A model generated the notes under the pieces. It was given only the letters and a program-made list of their open reading frames with translations, did no database searches and was not told where the DNA came from. A stretch of 64,000 nt of DNA, taken from assembly GCA_938743325.2 (NCBI GenBank), contig OW568866.1, positions 620,001-684,000 on the forward strand, in the 5' to 3' direction. The position numbers were made by a program, and so were the translations under genes. Below are positions 55,239 through 64,000 of the stretch, piece after piece (the stretch's first letter is position 1; each line of letters opens with the position of its first letter). Source of the DNA: Pycnococcus provasolii. Taxonomy: Eukaryota; Chlorophyta; Pseudoscourfieldiophyceae; Pseudoscourfieldiales; Pycnococcaceae.

Positions 55239-57175
55239 TCAAGAAGTCCTCTCGGCAAATTCGAGCAAGCCAGCGATCAGGCTCAGCACGCTCAGCACTG
55301 TGCCAATCTTCACCAGACGGCTCTGCTGGCGCTCGACGCGGATGGAAACCTTCGTGTTTAAAAGGTTCGTCGCACGGCTAATGCTCGAGGTCGTCGACGT
55401 CAACTGGCGAATTGTCACACCATATGTTCTTAGAGCAGGCTCGAGGCGCCTGAGCACAACACCTGCGAGGTTGCGCGTTCCGTACCCGCCGCCGTGTGTG
55501 ATTTGTAGGCGAGCCATGCGACCCTTCACAACCTCACCGTACGCAAGAGCAGCCTCAAGACGGTTGCGTGCGATCGCGCCGAGCTCCTCACACTCGCCGC
55601 TGAGCGCGACCAGATCAGCAAGCAACAATCTGTCGCTTCCTTCGACGCTCTCGGCGTCAGGATCGCCATCATCGGACGAACCATCTGGGATTGTCGTACG
55701 TGTTAGTGATCTGGCCACCGCGGCGGAGAGCGATTTGTCCATTTCGCGTAAACGCCTCTGCAGCACCTTGGCATCCTCCAGTGGAAGGAGTGCTAGAAGC
55801 CTGTATTGTTCCATCTTTTGTGTGAATATGTGTTAGTGCGTTGTTCTTGCATGCGCCAAGGGTCGATACAAAATTGTCGGAGAGATGTAGTACTTAGACT
55901 TACCTCCAAAAATCGTTGAATCATGCGCGCCTGCGCGTCGCCAAAAATCTCGGGAACGATTTCGGATCCCACAGTTGAAGTGCCACAGCTATGTATGCAA
56001 ACCACATTCAACGCGCCATAGGCGTCAACATTGTAGTCCGTCACAAATTGAATGCCTGTACCATCGCCAGTCATGCCGCACATGAGACCGCCGTCAGGAA
56101 AGACGCACGTTTCAAGGAAATGCTGGCTCGTGGTGCAGTCGGCATTCCTCGATATGTTCAGCACGTCGTTCCGAGACACTACAGCAAGGTTTGCGAATAG
56201 GAGAATCTCGCCAGGAAGCTCGGCGAGAAAACGTGGTCCGAGCCGATCCAGAATTTCACCCGTCGACGGGCTTAGCGTTCGTCCTTCAGGCGCCGAGTTG
56301 GGAATGCACATTGTGAGCGCGCTGGCTTCGGTGAACTGTTGGAAGCGTACAGTGGCTGCAGTACCATCTTGAAGCTGTAAGCTGCCAAGGAAGTCCCTGC
56401 ATCTCAGACTTCTGTCGTTGCACTCGCGCAGTAGGGCGGCAGCCGAGGCAGTATCGAGCTGCGTGCTCTCATAGTCGAGCATACCACGGATTTCGCACAT
56501 GCCTACTCCACAGTCCACATCCTTCTCAGCAGCCAACGACAACGACAAGAAGTGCGCGAGGTCGTCTCGGAGCACGTGGTCAGCGGTGTCTCCCTCCACT
56601 TGGAAGAGCGGTCTTCCGAACGTCTCTCGCATCGGCCATGGTACACCAGGGGCCACTCTGCGATCTCTGCGAACGTAGACGACGTGCACGACTGTGCACG
56701 GCGCCTCCATGCTGAGGTATCCTCTCGCGAGCGTTTCAGAAGCAAGTCGTCGTCTCAGCGCGAGAGATGCTTGATCTGAGACAGAAGACAAGTCTAAAGT
56801 AGAGAAGTCTGAGACAGAAGCGTCTGGCGCCGAGGCAGAGGAGGAGGAACAAATCAAAGAAGAACGTTCACCAGAAGAAGACGACGAAGAAGAAGCTCTC
56901 CAACAACAACTACCACTTTCCCCAACCACCTGATGCTGATGCTGCTGATGCTGATGACCCACAACACCACCAGGCCGCATCACAACTCCATGACGACGAA
57001 CGAGTACCCTACGACGACTATCAACAGCCCTGAAGAAGCCAACACCACCACCACCACCACCACCACCACCACCACCACCACCAGCACCAATGTAACCACA
57101 CCAACCAGCACCAACACCACCGCGCACGGACATACAGCTTCGACGAGGAGAAGGAGAAGACAGCTTGGACGACAT
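55239..57175 (-). CDS. Unidentified two-exon protein gene
   Basis: Exon 1 is 57175-55904 (ATG MSSKLSSPS) and exon 2 is 55814-55239. The 89-bp intron has GAG/GTAAGT, a GCACTAACAC branch site and an ACAAAAG acceptor, in phase 0. The product is about 615 residues. It has a low-complexity start (Gly, Val, His/Gln and Ser runs) and a globular middle (VVHVVYVRRDRRVAPGVPWP, then CNDRSLRCRDFLGSLQL and FPDGGLMCGMTGDGTGIQF). A helical end closes with a hydrophobic stretch (VLSVLSLIAGLLEF). I recognise no family. The stop at 55239 is uncertain: an overlapping frame (55258-55067, LLDRLERIVAEG onward) also looks coding, so a further intron or an indel may hide a longer C terminus. Confidence 0.65.
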
Positions 57176-57470
57176 TGGAGCACGTTGACTTTTTGTCGAC
57201 TTTGGGTTTCGAATTGTCGGAGGGGAGACAAATCGCAAAAAAAAAACTCTTCGTTCCTTCGGCTCGGCGGACGGGACGGAAAATATCTTTCCAAAAGCGG
57301 GGCCGGGGCTCCTCGGCCACCCGTCCTTCCTAACCTCCTTGGTGGTGGACGATGGCGCTGACGTGCGTGTGGTGGACGGACGCCACCGTCGCCGTCGCCA
57401 TCATGATGGGCGCATTCACGTATGTCATGTAAGATGAGTGGACATGACGATGAACAATGACGACGTCGCC
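57176..57470. other. Gap of about 300 bp, no gene seen
   Basis: It includes an A9 run and G/C-rich leader sequence. Minus-strand frames continue through it without an ATG. Confidence 0.5.
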
Positions 57471-57920
57471 TCACTGCGATTGGCCCGACCAGCATTTGCA
57501 CAACCTTACGGCCCCCAGCGAGCAGCAATCGCTCGGGAGTTCTGGCTTATCGTCCGGGCGGTAATGCTCCCACCATTGCAGATCTTCCTCGCTCAGCTGA
57601 CGCGAATCGGTACTCCAAACCTCCGCCTGCTTGCTCAAGAGTAGTAGTAGCACCTTAGACGACCAGCGCTCCTCAATGCGCACTTCCCGAGTCCAGTAAA
57701 CCGCGATGCATTTGAGCGCTGACATACGAGCCATAATCATCTGCAGATTGCGCAGGTTGTGCAGGACAACTACGCGAGTAGATTCCTTCTCCCGTGCCCT
57801 GCTTGGCGTCTTGCCATACGTCGTGAAGATTGCGATAGACATTATCACACCAGAGCAGCAGAAGGTCCACGTCGAGAATGCCTTCAGCATGACGGAAGTC
57901 CTTCCAATTTTCCACCACAT
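57471..57920 (-). CDS. Small unidentified ORF, possibly membrane-associated
   Basis: This 149-residue frame starts at the ATG at 57920 (MWWKIGRTS) and has a hydrophobic segment near its start (FSTWTFCCSGVIMSIAIFT). A Leu/Arg-rich helical part (NLRNLQMIMARMSALKCIAVYW) and a charged end (LSEEDLQWWEHYRPDD) follow. A second frame in the first half (LLLLWCDNVYRNLHDVWQD) also looks plausible, so the true gene may be spliced between the two frames. It runs antisense to the leader of the RBM28-like gene. Not recognised. Confidence 0.4.
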   Translation of the reverse strand: MWWKIGRTSVMLKAFSTWTFCCSGVIMSIAIFTTYGKTPSRAREKESTRVVVLHNLRNLQMIMARMSALKCIAVYWTREVRIEERWSSKVLLLLLSKQAEVWSTDSRQLSEEDLQWWEHYRPDDKPELPSDCCSLGAVRLCKCWSGQSQ

Positions 57921-58112
57921 CCATGTGCCAGACGGACCTCCCAACCGGGCCGGAACTACGATAGGTCCCGGAACTTACCGCCGCGACCACTGGCAAAGGA
58001 CCTAGAATGTATCCCCGAAGTGGGTACCATTCCACGACCCCGGACCCCGGGTGGCGGCGGCGGCTTTTCTTGGTTTCATTTTCCTGTCATCGCCATTTGG
58101 CATCGCGGAACG

Positions 58113-60980
58113 ATGGCGGGTGGTGGTGACGACGACAATACGGACAATACGGACTCGCGCGAAGAAGTTGCTTTGAAGTCATCGTCAAAGTCGAAGAAGT
58201 CTTCCTCATCAGGAGGAGTTCCCGTTCCCCAATTTGGCACGTCTTTGCTGAAAACTGACGCTCATACCGTCTTCGTATCGAACATCGCATACTCAGCATC
58301 AGCCGACGACCTCTCCTCCTTGTTCTCCACCAATGTCGGACCCGTGAAAAAAGCGTTCCTTGTCACGCACGGGAAACATCAAGGTGGTAATGAAGCGTCT
58401 CATGGTGGTAATGAAAAGGCAAGTCAAGCGCCACACAAGGGTGTGGGTTTTGTGACATTCGCACTTGCGGAACACGCAACGTTAGCGGCGGAGACCATGC
58501 ACGGCACTGTGCTCCACGGACGACGCATTCGTGTCAACCTCTCGTCGACGTCGCGCGCGCCGCTCACAGCACGTCAGGCTGATGCAGATGCAGCGAAGGG
58601 AGAAAACGACCAAAACGACCAAGAAGGAGAAGAACAACAACAGCGACACGAAACAAACTCTTCAAAGACTTTTCAAAAACAAGAAGAGAAGGAGGCAATC
58701 AAGCAGTTGCCACGAGCGCGCGAACTGCGTCCACCTACAGACCCTGCGGAGTCGCAGCGAGGCGCAAGGACACTCGTCTTGGGTGGATTTGGAACGAACG
58801 CGAAGATGCGCAACGCCGCCATGGCGCGTGCGAAGGCTCTGGATGGATTCGCGGAGTGGACGCACCCGCTCTCAGAGAAGGATCATTCGCAGGCGAGAGC
58901 TGCGCCGGACGGGTGCCCTTACGCGAACGAACAAGACGGGGTTGCGCTCGCCGTCTTCAAGGATGTTCCTGCGGCACTCTCTGCAGTCAAAGCGCTGCAT
59001 CTCACGCCTCTAGGAACGGGAAAGGCATCCAAGGCGTCGAAAGACGCGGGCGCCGTGCTGTGGGCGCGGCAGCTCGGCGGCGAGGGGAAAAGGTGGCGTG
59101 AGTGGCGTCTCATTGTACGCAACATCACATGGAAGCTCTCCGCCAGCGGTGTAGCGGATGCAATCAAGGATCACCTCAAGGAGGGAAAAGGCCACAGACC
59201 ATGGCCATGGCGTATCGATGTGCCCACGCAGCAGACGGAGGCTACGACCCGATCTTATCGAGGAAAGGCGCCGTCGGATGGCCCTCGAATTCGAGGCTTC
59301 GCTTTCGTCGCATTCACGACAAAGGTGGATGCAACGCGCGCTCTCGAGAGCCTCAACGGAGGAAGCATTGGCGGCCGGCCCGTTGCTGCTGACTGGGCAG
59401 TGGGAAAGGAAGTGTACGAAAAGTCGGTCGCCGACGGATCCTCAAAGCCAGCACAGTTACCGCATGCCGCGGCGGACGAGCCAGCACCGTTGACTCGAGA
59501 CGGCGATGTTATGGAGTACGAAGAGCAGGATGGAGACGGCGATGGCAGCGATAAGGACATCAACTTCGACGACGACGACGACGACGACGACGACCTCATG
59601 AGTCAAGAAGAAGACGAAGAGGAAGAAGTCGTACCAAATGAGAACAACATTGCAAGCGAACGCACGCGCGTTCGATCAGCACTCGATTCTTTTCTCGACG
59701 ACGCGGAACATCGTGAGGCAGACGGCAAGGGCCAAAAGGACAAGGCCCAGGAGAAAGGAGAGGAGGGCAAGCAACCAGCTGTGGACAAGACGGAAGATAA
59801 CGAGGAGGATGTGCTTGCTCGTACCCTGTTTGTGCGCGGCGTCCCATCAACGGCACAGCGATATGCACTTCGCCAGGTGCTGGAAGCTGCCGCTGCGGCG
59901 GGAGCAAGCATCGCTTCAGGATCATCTGCCGACGCTGCATCCGCTGCTGCCGCACTTGTGCGTGCATCCCCGTCATCGGCAAAGAAGGCTTGGCGCGTGT
60001 CTTCGGTGCGCGTTGTTGGCGGGCAGGGTGGAAGCACGGCATTTGCTGAATTCGCAGATCCGAGAGGTGCGGAGTGGGCGCTCCGTGCACCATCCAAAGA
60101 GAAGAGACTTGGGTCAGTGCAGCTGCAGCTTGCTCGAGCTCTTAGTGGGAACGATTCACGTCGTCTCGCTTCCCGACGTGCTGCGGCGTCAGGCGCAGCG
60201 AAGGGAGGCATACCAGTGGACGTGGATGCAAGCTACCTTGATCCGACAGACCGCCGGCGGATGAAGCTTCTCGAGGAAGGTGTCGTCTCGCGAGGCATGC
60301 CTGCCGCTGAGGGGGTTTGCGACCACGACCTGGCGCTTCGTGAGCGTCTGGAGGAGGAGAAGAAACTCAAGTTGCGTTCACCGTACTTCCGCGTGAGTGA
60401 TCGGCGCCTTGCGGTTCACAACATTCCGAAGGACATGACAAAGACCGAGATCCGCCGCCTGTTTCTGAAAGCAGTATCGGAGCGCGCCAAGCAGCAGACG
60501 CCGGAGGTGGTGCAGGTGTCGCTTTTGCAGGAAAAGAAGGAGGATGGAACGCTCGGTAAGTCAATGGGTCGCGGTTTCGTCGAATTCAAGGAACACCAGC
60601 ATGCCATGGCTGCACTGCGCGAGCTCAACAACAATCCTGAGGGATGGGCTCTGCTTGGCGGGCTTAAGACGAGTGCGTTGAAAAAATTGGAACGGAGACC
60701 GATCGTGGGATTCGCCGTCGATGATGTGCGAAAGCTACAAGTTCAGGCAAAACGCGCGGAGCGTGGGGCGTCGCGTGGGGCGTCGCGTGGCGTCGCTGGC
60801 GGGACGCAGGATCGGAAGCGCACACGCGCAAGAGACGACGACGGCGAGCACGAGCGAGTCCCTAAGTCCAACGCCAAGGCGAAGCGCGCACGCGCAGGCG
60901 ACGCACAAGGCGACGCACAGGCAGCGCCCCCCAAGAAGGAGAAAGGCCGGCAGGCGTTTCGCCTTCGTGGTAAGAAGTAA
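58113..60980 (+). CDS. RBM28/Nop4-like nucleolar RNA-binding protein with four RRMs
   Basis: Nop4/RBM28 proteins act in the nucleolus in 60S ribosome assembly. The 955-residue product (ATG at 58113, MAGGGDDDN) has RRM1 at the N terminus (TVFVSNIAYS ... GVGFVTF). A degenerate RRM-like segment (RTLVLGGFG) and RRM2 (RLIVRNITWKLS ... RGFAFVAF) follow. Then come an Asp/Glu-rich stretch (nt about 59560-59640), RRM3 (RTLFVRGVP) and RRM4 (RLAVHNIPKDMTKTEIRRLF ... GRGFVEF). A basic, low-complexity tail suits nuclear import. RRM1 carries a His/Gly/Asn insert. The frame is open 118 codons further upstream, but the ATG at 58113 is the likely start. The SDA1 homologue follows on the same strand. Confidence 0.9.
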   Translation: MAGGGDDDNTDNTDSREEVALKSSSKSKKSSSSGGVPVPQFGTSLLKTDAHTVFVSNIAYSASADDLSSLFSTNVGPVKKAFLVTHGKHQGGNEASHGGNEKASQAPHKGVGFVTFALAEHATLAAETMHGTVLHGRRIRVNLSSTSRAPLTARQADADAAKGENDQNDQEGEEQQQRHETNSSKTFQKQEEKEAIKQLPRARELRPPTDPAESQRGARTLVLGGFGTNAKMRNAAMARAKALDGFAEWTHPLSEKDHSQARAAPDGCPYANEQDGVALAVFKDVPAALSAVKALHLTPLGTGKASKASKDAGAVLWARQLGGEGKRWREWRLIVRNITWKLSASGVADAIKDHLKEGKGHRPWPWRIDVPTQQTEATTRSYRGKAPSDGPRIRGFAFVAFTTKVDATRALESLNGGSIGGRPVAADWAVGKEVYEKSVADGSSKPAQLPHAAADEPAPLTRDGDVMEYEEQDGDGDGSDKDINFDDDDDDDDDLMSQEEDEEEEVVPNENNIASERTRVRSALDSFLDDAEHREADGKGQKDKAQEKGEEGKQPAVDKTEDNEEDVLARTLFVRGVPSTAQRYALRQVLEAAAAAGASIASGSSADAASAAAALVRASPSSAKKAWRVSSVRVVGGQGGSTAFAEFADPRGAEWALRAPSKEKRLGSVQLQLARALSGNDSRRLASRRAAASGAAKGGIPVDVDASYLDPTDRRRMKLLEEGVVSRGMPAAEGVCDHDLALRERLEEEKKLKLRSPYFRVSDRRLAVHNIPKDMTKTEIRRLFLKAVSERAKQQTPEVVQVSLLQEKKEDGTLGKSMGRGFVEFKEHQHAMAALRELNNNPEGWALLGGLKTSALKKLERRPIVGFAVDDVRKLQVQAKRAERGASRGASRGVAGGTQDRKRTRARDDDGEHERVPKSNAKAKRARAGDAQGDAQAAPPKKEKGRQAFRLRGKK

Positions 60981-61229
60981 AATATCTAAGCACAAACATG
61001 TGAAAGTTTTTCACCTATCCCTATATACATACATAAATCCTCTTTTTTCTTACCATGGTGGTCCTTATCTTCTCGTCAATCAAATCAATCATCCAGGCCC
61101 TCCTCAATACCTCTCCTCAATGTCCCCCGAAGGTCGAACCCCCAATCGAAGCTTGAAGCCCCCCCCCCCCCCCCCTCCGCCGCCGCCGCCGCCGGGCGGA
61201 CCATTTGTCATCGGCGTCGTCGCCCCACG
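60981..61229 (+). other. Short intergenic gap with a C run
   Basis: It holds the 3' UTR of the RBM28-like gene and the leader of SDA1, with a C18 run at about 61158-61175 followed by (CCG)n. Confidence 0.8.
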
Positions 61230-64000
61230 ATGCCAAGTGGTGCCTCAACAGCGTCGGCGGTGAACGCCTCGCTATTGCAAGAGCTCCAGTCTCGCGCACG
61301 CCGCGATGCCGAAGCTTACGCCTCCGAGGTTGAGCTTCATTTGAAGCAACTTTCGTCGTTATTGGACATTCTCACTTCATCGTCGTCGTCGTCAGCATCA
61401 GCGGGTTCCTTGGACGTGATCAATGATGCTTCAACCTCTGGAGCGAACGGCGCTTCATCATCCAACGGCGCGACGGTCGAGGCGCTCTACCCGCTGCTTA
61501 CCTTCTTAGGGTACGTCGCGGCGACGCACGGCCCCCTATGCACGCCGTTGGCGCCGCGACTCGCGGAGCTGCTGCAAATGTCGGCCTCAGGCGCCAACGC
61601 CACGGCCAACGCCGTGCCGCCACCGCTTAGGCTCGCGATGCTCAAGTGCCTGTGCGTACTGAGGTCGCGCAAGTGCTTCGCGCCCAACGAACTCGCCAGC
61701 CTGCTCGTGCACCTAGGCGGCGTCAACGACAAGCCAATGCGGCGACAGTGCCGCCACCAGCTCGTTGCAGAGGTACGAAACAGTCACCGTGGACTGCAGA
61801 AGGACCTCGCTCTCAGCAGGCACGTACGCAGTCTACTTCGACGACAGCTAACACACGGAGATGGGCCGTCCGCACGACGGGCCGTTGGCGTGGCTGTGAA
61901 ACTGTACAAGACAGGGTCGTGGCGTGACGCTGACACCGTCGCCCTTCTCGTCGCGGCTGCGGACCACGCGGACTCCGCGACAGCGAGGGCCGCGGTACTG
62001 TTCTTCCTGGGACGCGACGAAGAAGAAACAGGCGATGACGACGGCGACGACGACGACCTTGACTCGGACGACGACGGTGGTGATGCCAAGCGACCAAGGC
62101 AGTACTCCGACAAGTCCACGAAGAGCAGCTTCATAACGAAAGAGGATATATACAAGGCAACCAAAAAGGGAACAGTCTCCTCCAAAAAGAAGAAGCAGAA
62201 GAAGCTCGATCGTGCCGTGCGTTCCATGCAGAAGCAGGCAAAACGCGAGGAAGATGGCGATAATCTTGACGTGGCAACGGGCTCGCAGCCTCGCTTTGCG
62301 GCTCTTGAGCTTCTACGTGACCCTCAGCAGTTCGCGGAGCGGCTCTTCAAGCGATGCACGCGCGGAGCATCGGGGGGGGCGGCGGCAGGTGGGTCCGCCG
62401 CAGCGGGTGGACGCTTCGCCGCTGCCGACATTCCGGACGCCGTGGCGCCGTCGCCATCGTCGGCATCCGGCATAGGTGCGAACGTGCCCACGCGCCCTTT
62501 GAGCTTTGCCGACCGGATGCTCTGCTTTCAGCTAGCATGTCGCGTGCTGGGAGTGCACAAGCTGCTGCTTCTCGGTGTCTACAGCTACACGATGAAGTAC
62601 GCAAAGCCGCATCAGAAGGAGGTGACGATGCTGCTCACATCTGCCATCCACGCGACGCACGACCTTACGCCACCTGAGCATGTCGCACCGCTGCTTCGTC
62701 ACATCGCCGACAATTTTGTGTCAGAAAGATCGTCTGGAGCTGCGATGGTCGTCGGCCTTCAGTCGGTGCGGGAACTTTGCGCCCGATGCCCGACAGCCAT
62801 CGACGGGGATCTGCTGCGAGACCTTGTGGCCTACAAGGACTACAAGAAGGGCGAGAAAGGTATTGCCATGGCTGCGAAAGGTCTTCTCAGCCTCTATCGT
62901 GATGTGGCGCCCGCGCTGCTTGAGCGCCGTGATCGTGGACTTGGTGCCGCGGCTGCCGCGGCTTCCAAGAAGCGCGAGGTGACGGCATCGATCGTCGCGT
63001 CGAAGCTTGGTGGTGACACTGAGGTTGACCCCGCGATGAAGCCAAGGTCGGAAATGACACTTGAAGAGAGGAGAATGCTCCGAGAAGCTAAGCGGCAGCG
63101 CAAGGCTTCCAAGCTGGAAATCGAGGAGGCGCTGGCGGCTAAGGCTCATGTGCGTCAGTACGGCGAGAAGTTCGTAGCTCACCGAATCGCAGGAGTCGAC
63201 ATGCTCGTCGACGAAAAGCGAAAGGAGGCGATGGAGGCAGCAACGTCAGATGATGATGGCGAAGAGGATGATGTGTTGGTTGGAGCAGATGGTGACGACC
63301 TGGATGGCAGCGACGACGATCTTGATGACGACGACGATCTTGATGACGACGACGATCTTGACGACGACGATCTTGATGATGACGACGATGATGATGACGA
63401 GGAGGAAGGTGATGATGATATTCAGGATGAGGAAAAACTTTCAGGTGGAAAGCAAATACAGTCAGATCCCATGAGTCTTCGTTCACTGAAAGCACAACTT
63501 GGTGCTGCAAAGTCTGCAGCAAATGCCGCTGACGGTGATGAAGATGCAGACGAGGCACACATACCGTACGAGGCGAAGCACATGCTCGATCAGAGCGACT
63601 TCCGCATGCTTCGCGATCTTCGAAAACGCTCTTTCATTCAAGAACATCTACGTCGCAATGGCCTGAATCCCGATGAAGAGGATGATGGCCACACGGCATC
63701 GGGTCGTATTTCAAAGCGCAAACGCGAGCGTTTGACGGAGGAGGCTGAGGAAGCTGCTCAGCAACTGCTATCGCGCGGAGGTCTTGCGGCACTCGCCACC
63801 GCGGGCAACTCGTCAGCTGCCGCAGGTGCCGTGATGGACTCGGGAGACGCACCAGGGCGCCGCATCGCAGCGGACGAGCTGCTGTCTGGTTACAAGGAAC
63901 GCGCACACAGCAAGAAAGACAGACTCGCGTCTGTGCACGCCGGTCGCGAGGATCGCGGTGAATTTGGTTCAAAGAGTAGTCGCAAGAAAATGGACAAGAC
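61230..64000 (+). CDS. SDA1: SDA1 homologue (60S ribosome biogenesis), 3' partial
   Basis: Sda1 is a nucleolar protein needed for maturation and export of the 60S subunit. The frame is open from the ATG at 61230 (MPSGASTASA) to the window edge, about 923 codons. The family pattern is clear. HEAT-like helices with LRLAMLKCLCVLRSRKC are followed by AVLFFLGRDEEETGDDD. Next are DPQQFAERLF, KPHQKEVTMLLTSAIHATHDLTPPE, ADNFVSERSSGAAMVVGLQS, and LVAYKDYKKGEKGIAMAAKGLLSLYR. Then come a long acidic run (nt about 63240-63430) and a C-terminal GREDRGEFGSKSSRKK. It is longer than human SDAD1 because of low-complexity and acidic inserts. Only the last part of the tail is missing. It follows an RBM28-like gene of the same pathway and strand. 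Confidence 0.95.
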   Translation, partial: MPSGASTASAVNASLLQELQSRARRDAEAYASEVELHLKQLSSLLDILTSSSSSSASAGSLDVINDASTSGANGASSSNGATVEALYPLLTFLGYVAATHGPLCTPLAPRLAELLQMSASGANATANAVPPPLRLAMLKCLCVLRSRKCFAPNELASLLVHLGGVNDKPMRRQCRHQLVAEVRNSHRGLQKDLALSRHVRSLLRRQLTHGDGPSARRAVGVAVKLYKTGSWRDADTVALLVAAADHADSATARAAVLFFLGRDEEETGDDDGDDDDLDSDDDGGDAKRPRQYSDKSTKSSFITKEDIYKATKKGTVSSKKKKQKKLDRAVRSMQKQAKREEDGDNLDVATGSQPRFAALELLRDPQQFAERLFKRCTRGASGGAAAGGSAAAGGRFAAADIPDAVAPSPSSASGIGANVPTRPLSFADRMLCFQLACRVLGVHKLLLLGVYSYTMKYAKPHQKEVTMLLTSAIHATHDLTPPEHVAPLLRHIADNFVSERSSGAAMVVGLQSVRELCARCPTAIDGDLLRDLVAYKDYKKGEKGIAMAAKGLLSLYRDVAPALLERRDRGLGAAAAAASKKREVTASIVASKLGGDTEVDPAMKPRSEMTLEERRMLREAKRQRKASKLEIEEALAAKAHVRQYGEKFVAHRIAGVDMLVDEKRKEAMEAATSDDDGEEDDVLVGADGDDLDGSDDDLDDDDDLDDDDDLDDDDLDDDDDDDDEEEGDDDIQDEEKLSGGKQIQSDPMSLRSLKAQLGAAKSAANAADGDEDADEAHIPYEAKHMLDQSDFRMLRDLRKRSFIQEHLRRNGLNPDEEDDGHTASGRISKRKRERLTEEAEEAAQQLLSRGGLAALATAGNSSAAAGAVMDSGDAPGRRIAADELLSGYKERAHSKKDRLASVHAGREDRGEFGSKSSRKKMDK

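Noticed and set aside
57759-58112. In-frame upstream extension of the RBM28-like protein by 118 residues
   Set aside because: The sequence is Arg/Pro/Cys-rich and unlike RBM28. The ATG at 58113 precedes a normal acidic start and RRM1.

Overview
The window is nuclear DNA of a eukaryote, most likely a small green alga (Viridiplantae, prasinophyte-like). Genes are packed on both strands, GC-rich and nearly intron-free. The few introns I can place are short or moderate, with GT-AG ends and CTAAC-type branch sites. Two proteins carry plant-lineage signatures: a DRM-type (circularly permuted) cytosine methyltransferase, and a GYF-domain protein with the N-terminal PLSPQWL motif of plant GYF proteins. 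Interstitial TTAGGG tracts occur in several intergenic gaps. The species cannot be named from this sequence alone.

Layout, left to right: MCM7 (5' part outside the window), a J-domain protein, a hairpin-rich repeat block (3.4-4.1 kb), a sirtuin, a kinesin-7-like motor with a repeated coiled-coil tail, the DRM-type methyltransferase, a Golgi-type GT8 glycosyltransferase, a second and divergent kinesin, a very Gly/Pro-rich GYF protein, a COA7-like mitochondrial Sel1 protein, a bacterial-type FMN glutamate synthase-like enzyme, a secreted Tyr/Gly-rich protein, a degraded copia-like fossil (27.3-29.7 kb), and a single-pass membrane protein.

From 33.2 to 44.9 kb lies an 11.7-kb Ty3/gypsy-type LTR element that looks whole and young: its 670-bp LTRs appear identical by eye. 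It has split one host gene in two (45.4-44.9 kb and 33.2-32.3 kb). The element is the most unusual object here. Its Pol carries N-terminal membrane segments, a roughly 640-residue spacer between RNase H and integrase, and, after integrase, a PHD finger, a Tudor-like domain and a methyltransferase-like domain. Its Gag carries a RanBP2-type zinc finger, its LTRs contain two long perfect palindromes, and its end repeats are arranged like the split direct repeats of other retroelement orders.

To the right are a secreted Gly-rich repeat protein, a membrane-anchored beta-propeller protein, a secreted FN2-like protein, a two-exon NDUFB7 (complex I) gene that no single ORF reveals, an ADP-ribosylglycohydrolase, a small multi-pass protein, a two-exon unknown gene, and two adjacent co-oriented 60S ribosome-biogenesis genes (RBM28/Nop4-like and SDA1), the last cut by the window edge. 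Themes that recur are replication and cell division (MCM7, two kinesins), chromatin (sirtuin, DRM and the element's reader/writer-like domains), mitochondrial assembly (COA7, NDUFB7) and ribosome assembly.
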